A program made the translations under genes and the position numbers. This document shows positions 1 to 4,819 of a stretch of 6,323 nucleotides of DNA, piece by piece. The notes below the pieces were generated by a model. The model saw nothing but the letters and a program-made list of their open reading frames with translations. It made no database searches and was not told the DNA's origin. The DNA is from Sandaracinobacteroides sp041909755 (GTDB taxonomy: Bacteria > Pseudomonadota > Alphaproteobacteria > Sphingomonadales > Sphingomonadaceae): contig NZ_JAYRCW010000122.1 in the NCBI RefSeq assembly GCF_041909755.1, positions 1 to 6,323 on the forward strand, given 5' to 3'. Each line of letters starts with the position of its first letter. Position 1 is the first letter of the stretch.

Positions 1-528
1 GACATCATCCTTGCCCTCGGGGTCATGGCGCGACGCGACATCGAAGTCATCGCCGCCAGCCCGACCCAGCTTCACATCATGATGCCCGTGGATCACCCGA
101 TGGCCATGAAGCCGTCCGTCACGCTGGTGGAGGTGGTGTCCGAGCGGCTCATTCTGCCGGGGCCCGACATCATGCTGCGGCAGGTCATGGACACGATGCT
201 GGCATCGTCCGGGCTGGATCTGACGCCGAAGCTGGTCACCAATTCCTTCGAACTGATGGCCGACATGGTCCAAGCAGGCCTCGGCGTCGGCGTCCAGGCT
301 CGCCGCCAGCCGGGGATCGACCCGCTGAGGCCAGGCATCCGCTATGTCGCGCTGGAGGGTGCGCCCTCGGTCGCCGGCCAACTGGCCTGCTGCGTGCGGA
401 GAGGGCGCACCCTCTCCGCCGCGATGTCGCATTGCCTGCGACGCATCCGTGATCGGCTCCAGGACTGGCTGGACCAGCCCGTTCCGCCGGAACCGAGCCG
501 GGATCAGACCGCGAACAGCGCCTTGTAG
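1..528 (+). CDS. LysR-type transcriptional regulator, C-terminal effector-binding part (5' end outside window)
   Basis: The reading frame is open from base 1 and ends at TAG 526-528, leaving 175 residues. The DNA-binding helix-turn-helix that should precede it lies outside the window. The visible part matches the periplasmic-binding-like effector domain of LysR regulators. It starts with DIILALGV, followed by a strand-turn stretch with DHPMA, as in the common 'xDHPLA' region. Next come the segment LVEVVSERLILPGPD, a helix with LRQVMDTMLASSGL, and the typical NSFELMADMVQAGLGVGVQ, corresponding to the 'v..g.Gia.lP' region of the family. An internal ATG at base 25 is not a start, because family-like sequence continues upstream of it. 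The gene converges with the binding-protein gene and overlaps its 3' end by 25 bp. It may control the neighbouring transport/catabolic genes, but that is inference from proximity only. Confidence 0.85.
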   Translation, partial: DIILALGVMARRDIEVIAASPTQLHIMMPVDHPMAMKPSVTLVEVVSERLILPGPDIMLRQVMDTMLASSGLDLTPKLVTNSFELMADMVQAGLGVGVQARRQPGIDPLRPGIRYVALEGAPSVAGQLACCVRRGRTLSAAMSHCLRRIRDRLQDWLDQPVPPEPSRDQTANSAL

Positions 529-1592
529 GGCGCGAGCCGGGCATTCAGCGCCGTCCATTCAGCATCGGTATAGGTCACCCCGCCGACGAAGCGGTTGAGC
601 ATCAGCGTGTCGATCGCCGGGGCCGGCGTGCCTGCCTTGACCACATAGGTCTGCGCCAGGTTCCACATGCCCAGGTACTTGTCGGCGCTCATCCAGCCGA
701 CGCCGTGTTCCTTGACCTCAGGCACCAGGTTCATGGTCTGGGTGATGCCCAGCGACAGCTTGAGCTGGTCCTGCGCCACCGGGTTGAGCGCCATTTCCGG
801 CACCTGCTCCAGGAATGTCGCGATGGCGGCATCGACATTCAGCGCCGTGAATTTGATCGCCTCCATCATGCCTTCGACAATGGCGGCGCACATCTGCGGA
901 TCGCGCGCCAGCATGGCGGGCGTGGCCACCATCGTCTGGCCCATCAGCTGGGTCAGCCCGGCATCGTTGTACAGCATGAACTTCAGCCGATGGCCCTGCG
1001 GCACCAGCTTCGACAGGATCGACGAACCGACACCGGTGATCGCATCGACATTGCCCTGCAACAGGGCGGTCTCACGGACCTGGGTGTCCAGCTGGATCCG
1101 ATCGACCTTCGACAGATCGAAGCCGGCGGCCTCGGCATAGGCCGGCAGGAATGGATACTCGGATGAATTGGGTGAGGAGCCGAGCTTGCGCCCCTCGAGA
1201 CCCTTGGGCGAGGTGATCGGCGAGGAGGCCAGCAGGCCGATGCCCATGGTGGTCTTGTAGTCGAGCTGGCCGATGGCGATCAGATCGACGCCGCGGGCTT
1301 TCTGCACCGGCAGCGTCGAGCCGTTGATGAAACCGATGTCGAATTCGCCGGCGTAGATCTGCTGGGCGCCGACGCGCGGCGTGATCTCGACATCGAAGCC
1401 GCGATCCTTCCAGTACCCTTTGCCCAAGGCCACATAGGCCGGAAGGTTCGAGCCTTCGGGCACCCAGGAATTGGCGAACTTCACGCGCCTGCGGCCCTGC
1501 GCCAGCGCAGGCATCGGCAATGCGGCGCCGGTGCCGATGGCGGCAGCCGCCGCCAGAACCGAACGCCTGGAAAGTCGAGTGTCCATGGTCAT
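504..1592 (-). CDS. Tat-exported ABC transporter substrate-binding protein (NMT1/SsuA/TauA-like)
   Basis: This 362-residue protein should be the periplasmic solute receptor of the importer encoded upstream in the same operon. The N-terminus carries a twin-arginine signal: S8-R9-R10-S11-V12-L13, then an Ala-rich hydrophobic stretch and a likely signal peptidase I site after A29-L30-A31. The mature part has the NMT1/SsuA-type fold signature. This includes an N-terminal beta strand (VKFANSW), the segment PAYVALGKGYWKDRGFDVEI (residues 51-70), GEFDIGFINGSTLPVQKARGVDLIAIG (82-108), a domain-crossing GLEGRKLG (131-138) and LLQGNVDAITG (177-187). There is no lipobox cysteine, so it should be soluble. 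The start at 1592 has AGGAG at 1603-1607, 10 nt upstream. A second ATG at 1586 is possible but would be 16 nt away. The gene lies 31 bp after the monooxygenase, so co-transcription is likely. Families of this fold bind nitrate, sulfonates, taurine, aromatic acids or thiamine-pyrimidine precursors; the ligand here is unknown. Confidence 0.9.
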   Translation of the reverse strand: MTMDTRLSRRSVLAAAAAIGTGAALPMPALAQGRRRVKFANSWVPEGSNLPAYVALGKGYWKDRGFDVEITPRVGAQQIYAGEFDIGFINGSTLPVQKARGVDLIAIGQLDYKTTMGIGLLASSPITSPKGLEGRKLGSSPNSSEYPFLPAYAEAAGFDLSKVDRIQLDTQVRETALLQGNVDAITGVGSSILSKLVPQGHRLKFMLYNDAGLTQLMGQTMVATPAMLARDPQMCAAIVEGMMEAIKFTALNVDAAIATFLEQVPEMALNPVAQDQLKLSLGITQTMNLVPEVKEHGVGWMSADKYLGMWNLAQTYVVKAGTPAPAIDTLMLNRFVGGVTYTDAEWTALNARLAPYKALFAV

Positions 1593-1602
1593 CGTTGGGG
1601 GG

Positions 1603-1607
1603 CTCCT
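1603..1607 (-). promoter_or_regulatory. Ribosome binding site of the substrate-binding protein gene
   Basis: AGGAG on the minus strand lies 10 nt before ATG 1592 and 16 nt before the alternative ATG 1586. It favours the first ATG. Confidence 0.6.
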
Positions 1608-1623
1608 GTTGGATGGCTGATGG

Positions 1624-2823
1624 TCAGGCGATGGCGAGCGATTGTTCGACGCTGTTCAGCATCGACTGCTCCTTGAGAAAGGCGAGACGGCGCTCGGGGT
1701 CGCTGCCGAGGCGGCGCATATTGTCGTTGCGGCGGCGGCGCTCTTCCGGGTCGCGCATCTCCAGCCGGGCTTTGATCTGCTGTGGCTGGGTCTGCAGGAT
1801 GGCCTGCGCCAACGTGCGGCGCTGGCGGTCATAGCGGTCGAGTGGCGCGTCATCGCCGGTCTCGTAGACGCGCGACAATTGGTCGCTCAGAAACATGGCG
1901 TCCTGAACGCCGAAGTTCATGCCCAGCGCCCCGGTCGGGCCGTTCACATGCGCCGCATCCCCTGCCAGCAGGACACGGCCTTCGCGGAAGCGCCCGGCGA
2001 CGCGCTGCTGCACGCCATAGAGGTTCGAATGCAGCACCGTTACCCGATGGCCGGGGTCGATCAGCACCTGCAGGCGATCGGAGCAGACCTCGAACTCGGC
2101 GGCCTGTTCGCGCGGGACACCGGGCAGCACGGGCATGGAAACGCGCCAGAAAGGGTCGCCGCTGGCATTGGGCACCCGGAACAGCGTCGCCCATTCATCG
2201 GGGTCGGCGAAATGGCAGGCGTCTTCAAAGCCATAGCGGCTGAAATCGTGCAGCGTCGTGACCACGACGAACAGCTCGGACAGGCTGTAGCCCTCGAAGG
2301 GAATGTCCAGGGACTTCCGGATGCCGCTGCGACCACCATCGGCGGCAACGAGGTAGCGCCCCCGCACTGGCACCATGCCTCCCGGGGTTTCGATCGCCGC
2401 GCCGACCCCGCTGTCATCCTGCGTGACCGAGGCGATGCGGCTGTCGAACTCAACCTCGACCCCGAGGGTGCGAAGCTGATCCGCCATCAGCCCGCACAGC
2501 ACGTGCTGTTCCAGCTGGATGCGGAACGGATGCCGGGTGAGCCCCGCCAGTTCCGACAGATGCAGCGTGACGAGGGGCCCGTCGATCCGGTCCCAGAACT
2601 GCCAGGTGTGGACGTGATGCCCGAGGCGCAGGATCTCGGGATTCAGCCCAAGGGGTTCCAGGATATCCAGGCTGGCCGGGTGGATCGAGGAGGCCCGCGG
2701 ATCGCTGGCGAAGCCATCAGTCGCTTCGAAGACGCGGACGGGCATGCCCTTCCGGGCCAAGGCAAGGGCTGCGGTCATGCCGACCGGGCCTCCGCCTGCG
2801 ATCAGTATCGTGTCCTCTGACAT
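1624..2823 (-). CDS. FAD-dependent monooxygenase (class A aromatic-hydroxylase type)
   Basis: This 399-residue protein is a cytoplasmic single-component flavoprotein of the p-hydroxybenzoate hydroxylase/PheA-TfdB group. Such enzymes use NAD(P)H and O2 to put a hydroxyl on an aromatic or heteroaromatic ring. All three family fingerprints are present. The Rossmann dinucleotide loop is G10-G11-G12-P-V-G15, with the ribose-binding acid E33 ending strand two. The DG motif is VAADGGRSGIRKSL, with D162 and G163. The GD motif is VLLAGDAAH (G288, D289), followed by PTGALGMNFGVQDA, the flavin-contact region. Length fits the short form, and there is no C-terminal thioredoxin-like domain as in phenol hydroxylase. 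The start at 2823 is chosen because the family begins a few residues before the FAD loop and AGAAGG lies 8 nt upstream. An in-frame ATG at 2904 would add 27 Arg-rich residues not typical of the family. The gene sits between permease and binding protein, which ties the hydroxylation step to the imported compound. Exact substrate unknown. Confidence 0.92.
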   Translation of the reverse strand: MSEDTILIAGGGPVGMTAALALARKGMPVRVFEATDGFASDPRASSIHPASLDILEPLGLNPEILRLGHHVHTWQFWDRIDGPLVTLHLSELAGLTRHPFRIQLEQHVLCGLMADQLRTLGVEVEFDSRIASVTQDDSGVGAAIETPGGMVPVRGRYLVAADGGRSGIRKSLDIPFEGYSLSELFVVVTTLHDFSRYGFEDACHFADPDEWATLFRVPNASGDPFWRVSMPVLPGVPREQAAEFEVCSDRLQVLIDPGHRVTVLHSNLYGVQQRVAGRFREGRVLLAGDAAHVNGPTGALGMNFGVQDAMFLSDQLSRVYETGDDAPLDRYDRQRRTLAQAILQTQPQQIKARLEMRDPEERRRRNDNMRRLGSDPERRLAFLKEQSMLNSVEQSLAIA

Positions 2824-2831
2824 CGATGGTG

Positions 2832-2837
2832 CCTTCT
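2832..2837 (-). promoter_or_regulatory. Ribosome binding site deciding the monooxygenase start
   Basis: AGAAGG on the minus strand lies 8 nt before ATG 2823. It supports this start over the in-frame ATG at 2904. Confidence 0.55.
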
Positions 2838-2906
2838 GGTTGCGGAGCGCAGCCCGTTGCCGGGCGCGGGAACGCCGGCGCCGGTCCGCGCGAAAATGGG
2901 CCACCC

Positions 2907-2930
2907 GACTGGTCGTCCCGGCGACCGGTC
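2907..2930 (-). other. Intercistronic stem-loop at the permease stop codon
   Basis: In the leftward transcript GACCGGTCG (2930-2922) can pair with CGACCAGTC (2915-2907) around a 6-nt loop, 9 bp with one C·A mismatch. It starts within the permease TGA (2931-2929). No T-run follows directly; the nearest (TTTT) is about 9 nt later. It is therefore not a canonical intrinsic terminator. It could be a leaky terminator, an RNA processing site or chance pairing in GC-rich DNA. The rest of the 105-bp gap (2824-2928) also holds GCCCG-ttgc-CGGGC (2852-2865) and the palindrome CCGGCGCCGG (2875-2884). No promoter is evident in the gap. Confidence 0.3.
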
Positions 2931-3696
2931 AATCGTTTCCGTAATGCCGCTTCACCACCCCCTCCAGCAGCACGACGATGCCGAACTGCACGAGGCCGAC
3001 GAGGCACAGCAGCGCGATCGCCGCGAGGATCAGCGCTGTATTGGCCTGGGACGAGGCAAACAGGATCAAGTAGCCGAGCCCCTTCTGCGCGGCGATGAAC
3101 TCACCGACGATGATGCCGATCATCGCCATGGTGACCGAGATCTTCATGCCCGCGAAAATGTAGGGCAGCGCATAGGGAAACCGGATGGTGCGGAACACCT
3201 GCCAGCGCGTGGCCGACAGCGACCGCGACAGCCTGAGCATATCCGACGGCACCTCGGTCAGCCCCTGGGAGGTTGCGATCACCAGTGGGAAGAAGGCGAT
3301 GAAGGTGGCAAAGGACAGCCGCGCTGGCGCGCCGATCCCCAGCCAGACCACGAACAGCGGCGCAAGCGCCACCTTCGGGATCAACTGGAACAGCACGAGA
3401 TGCGGATAGAAGGCCTGCCGCATCAGGTTGGAATAGGTGATGACGATCGCGATCGACACGCCCGCCACGGTGGCGATGAGGAAACCCAGCGTCGATTCCA
3501 CCAGGGTCTGCCACATATGCCCCGCCAGGAGCGGGAAGTTCGATGACAGGATCTTCCACACCTGGGCGGGATGGGGCAGCACGACCGCGGGCAGGCCGCT
3601 CCAGGTGGCGACCGCCCACCAGATCAGCAGGAAACAGCCACCGGTCAGCAGGGGAAGAATGACGGCGCGGCTATAGGCGAACCACCGGCTGCGCAT
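2929..3696 (-). CDS. ABC transporter permease (SsuC/TauC/ThiX-like)
   Basis: This 255-residue inner-membrane protein would form the translocation channel of the importer, presumably as a homodimer because only one permease gene is present. After a short basic N-terminus there is a first membrane segment (about 12-30), then the family hallmark VVLPHPAQVWKIL (38-50). Further hydrophobic helices follow at about 68-88, 98-119, 125-142, 184-203 and 219-245. The cytoplasmic EAA loop that contacts the ATPase lies at about 153-180 (LRLSRSLSATRWQVFRTIRFPYALPYI), in the form usual for SsuC-type proteins. Length is normal. The start at 3696 gives the typical N-terminus. AAGGA at 3701-3705 lies only 4 nt upstream, a short spacing. 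Frames further upstream would overlap the ATPase gene and lack membrane or family sequence. The gene begins 55 bp after the ATPase stop and ends 105 bp before the monooxygenase start. Confidence 0.92.
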   Translation of the reverse strand: MRSRWFAYSRAVILPLLTGGCFLLIWWAVATWSGLPAVVLPHPAQVWKILSSNFPLLAGHMWQTLVESTLGFLIATVAGVSIAIVITYSNLMRQAFYPHLVLFQLIPKVALAPLFVVWLGIGAPARLSFATFIAFFPLVIATSQGLTEVPSDMLRLSRSLSATRWQVFRTIRFPYALPYIFAGMKISVTMAMIGIIVGEFIAAQKGLGYLILFASSQANTALILAAIALLCLVGLVQFGIVVLLEGVVKRHYGND

Positions 3697-3700
3697 GAGT

Positions 3701-3705
3701 TCCTT
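3701..3705 (-). promoter_or_regulatory. Probable ribosome binding site of the permease gene
   Basis: AAGGA on the minus strand lies 4 nt before ATG 3696. The spacing is shorter than usual, but it is the only purine-rich match near the chosen start. Confidence 0.4.
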
Positions 3706-3751
3706 GCCGGGATGGGATAGCCCTGAAGAGGTCGGGCGGCTGTCGAGACTG

Positions 3752-4564
3752 TCAGGCAGCGGAATTGCTCCGGCGGCCCATCGACACCTCGATGAGACCG
3801 CGCAACTTGGCGCAAAGCGCGACGAAGGCGGGATCGTCGACGATCGTCGTGCGGCGTGGGCGGGCAAAGGGCACCGTGATGTCGGCAATCACCTCGCAGG
3901 GGCGGCGCCGCATGACCACCACTCGGTCGGACAGCAATGCCGCTTCGTGAATGGAATGGGTCACGAACACCGCCGTCCGGCCGCCGCCTTCGCCCCACAG
4001 ATCCAGCATCAATTCCGCCATCTCATCGCGGGTGATGGCGTCGAGCGCCGAGAAGGGCTCGTCCATCAGCAGCACGTCGGGGTCCTGCACCAGCGCCCGG
4101 CACAGCGCGACGCGCTGCCGCATCCCGCCCGACAATTGCTTCGGCCGTCGATCCTCGAACCCGGCCAGCCCGACCCGCTGCAGCAACGCCCGCGCCTTCG
4201 GCTCATGCGCGCTGCGCGGCTGACGCCCGATTTCCGACGGGTAGAGGACGTTCTGAAGCGCGCTCTTCCAGGGCAGCAGGGTCGCATCCTGGAACACGAT
4301 CGCGGTTTCGCGCCGCGGTGCGCCGACGATGCGCCCGGCAATGCTGATCGTGCCGCTCGTCGGCGGCTCCAGCCCGGCGATCGCGATCAGCAGGGTGCTT
4401 TTCCCGCAGCCGCTGGGGCCGAGGATCGACACGAACTCGCCCGGGGCGATGGTCAGCTCGACATTCGCCAGCGCCTCGACCGGGCCCTTCGGCGAGGGGA
4501 AGATCTTGCTGACGCGGCTCAGCCGGATCGACGCTCCCGCTGCGACAGCGCTCCGGGTCTCCAT
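3752..4564 (-). CDS. ABC transporter ATP-binding protein (SsuB/TauB-like)
   Basis: This 270-residue protein is the ATPase that powers the importer. It shows every nucleotide-binding motif intact: Walker A GPSGCGKST (49-57), Q-loop glutamine Q92 in FQDATLLPW, signature LSGGMRQ (144-150), Walker B VLLMDEP (164-170, catalytic E169), D-loop SALD (172-175) and switch histidine H203 in VTHSIHEA. 'FQD..LLPW' and 'THSIHEA' are characteristic of the nitrate/sulfonate/taurine branch. The start at 4564 is chosen because the first beta strand (IRLSRVSKIF) then begins about residue 13, as usual. The upstream purine-rich stretch (GGGGCGGA) is only a weak ribosome site. In-frame ATGs at 4642 and 4759 would translate the divergent control region and, for 4642, start upstream of the likely promoter. 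This is the first gene of the leftward operon and faces the HyuA-like gene. Confidence 0.93.
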   Translation of the reverse strand: METRSAVAAGASIRLSRVSKIFPSPKGPVEALANVELTIAPGEFVSILGPSGCGKSTLLIAIAGLEPPTSGTISIAGRIVGAPRRETAIVFQDATLLPWKSALQNVLYPSEIGRQPRSAHEPKARALLQRVGLAGFEDRRPKQLSGGMRQRVALCRALVQDPDVLLMDEPFSALDAITRDEMAELMLDLWGEGGGRTAVFVTHSIHEAALLSDRVVVMRRRPCEVIADITVPFARPRRTTIVDDPAFVALCAKLRGLIEVSMGRRSNSAA

Positions 4565-4625
4565 GAGTCCGCCCCGCCTGTTTCGAAAAAGCAAGTGAAC
4601 CCTAGCCGCGGAGGGGTGCGGTGCA

Positions 4626-4639
4626 ATGTCAATAATTCG
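4626..4639 (-). repeat. Mirrored control element, copy facing the transporter operon
   Basis: The minus strand reads CGAATTATTGACAT. The same sequence with one extra C occurs on the plus strand at 4745-4759. The copy ends 61 bp before ATG 4564 and contains TTGACA. Confidence 0.55.
4627..4632 (-). promoter_or_regulatory. Putative -35 box of the transporter/monooxygenase operon
   Basis: Minus-strand TTGACA (4632-4627) is a perfect sigma-70-type -35 hexamer, 62 bp before ATG 4564. No good -10 box follows at 16-18 bp. The nearest candidate, TAGGGT (4604-4599), is too far away at 22 bp. A strong -35 with a poor -10 fits an activator-dependent promoter, but chance cannot be excluded. Confidence 0.4.
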
Positions 4640-4649
4640 CATTTGAATT
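4634..4649. promoter_or_regulatory. Candidate operator: inverted repeat AATTC-N6-GAATT
   Basis: Perfect 5-bp arms (4634-4638 and 4645-4649) are separated by GCATTT. The dyad lies one base upstream of the TTGACA hexamer of the leftward operon, where an activator such as a LysR-type protein could contact RNA polymerase. It is not a strict T-N11-A LysR box, because its spacing is even. The binding protein is unknown. Confidence 0.35.
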
Positions 4650-4693
4650 GCTAATGTCGGAGCTGTCGGTTGTCGCACCTGTCGGTGCCAGCC

Positions 4694-4707
4694 GGGCGCA
4701 TGCGCCC
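4694..4707. repeat. Perfect 14-bp palindrome in the middle of the control region
   Basis: GGGCGCATGCGCCC is self-complementary and lies about 8 bp from the midpoint between the two mirrored elements. An alternative fold pairs GCCAG (4687-4691) with CTGGC (4732-4736) and GCGCAT (4696-4701) with ATGCGC (4724-4729). It may be a dimeric regulator site or chance in GC-rich DNA. Confidence 0.35.
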
Positions 4708-4744
4708 TGTCCCTTCGCGCAGGATGCGCTCCTGGCTGCATCGC

Positions 4745-4759
4745 CGAATTATTCGACAT
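4745..4759 (+). repeat. Mirrored control element, copy facing the HyuA-like gene
   Basis: The plus strand reads CGAATTATTCGACAT, the same as the minus-strand element at 4639-4626 apart from one inserted C. It ends 60 bp before ATG 4820. It contains TCGACA (4753-4758), five of six matches to the -35 consensus; no convincing -10 box follows at standard spacing. Confidence 0.5.
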
Positions 4760-4789
4760 GCCGTGGTGATAAATTGAAGTTTACGCGCC

Positions 4790-4819
4790 TGCCGGCAGCG
4801 CGCTTGCTGGCAGCGATTC
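4790..4819 (+). repeat. Two tandem 15-bp units immediately before the HyuA-like ATG
   Basis: TGCCGGCAGCG (4790-4800) and TGCTGGCAGCG (4805-4815) match at 10 of 11 bases with a 15-bp period. The first lies within the palindrome CTGCCGGCAG (4789-4798). The pair occupies the place where a ribosome binding site would be expected, and no clear Shine-Dalgarno sequence is visible. Confidence 0.35.

Larger units (their letters stand above)
4565..4819. promoter_or_regulatory. Divergent control region between the transporter operon and the HyuA-like gene
   Basis: These 255 bp separate two divergent genes and are non-coding as far as I can tell. Composition is mixed: AT-rich patches near 4623-4655 and 4745-4783 flank a GC-rich centre with palindromes. 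The AT-rich patches hold one copy each of a mirrored 14-15 bp element with -35-like hexamers. The octamer CTGTCGGT is repeated directly at 4663-4670 and 4679-4686. Promoters for both directions are expected here because both flanking genes are first genes. The regulator is unknown; the LysR-type gene at the left edge is a candidate only by proximity. Confidence 0.7.

Noticed and set aside
1642..2820. A 392-codon open frame on the plus strand, entirely antisense to the monooxygenase gene
   Set aside because: The translation is rich in His, Gln, Arg and Gly without any recognisable motif, whereas the opposite strand encodes all class A flavoprotein fingerprints. Long antisense frames are common in high-GC DNA.
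2824..2904. N-terminal extension of the monooxygenase to ATG 2904
   Set aside because: It adds 27 Arg-rich residues ahead of the FAD loop, which the family lacks, and ATG 2823 has its own ribosome site 8 nt upstream.
2923..2930. Short palindrome GACCGGTC near the permease stop as a possible regulator site
   Set aside because: Eight-base palindromes of this composition are frequent in GC-rich DNA, and it is better explained as one arm of the 2907-2930 stem.
3695..4654. A 319-codon plus-strand frame antisense to the ABC ATPase
   Set aside because: It has low-complexity Arg/His/Gln-rich composition and no family motif. The minus strand holds an intact ATPase with all nucleotide-binding motifs.
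4565..4759. N-terminal extension of the ABC ATPase to ATG 4642 or 4759
   Set aside because: The added residues do not resemble the family and would translate through the likely promoter region. The fold's first strand is correctly placed when starting at 4564.
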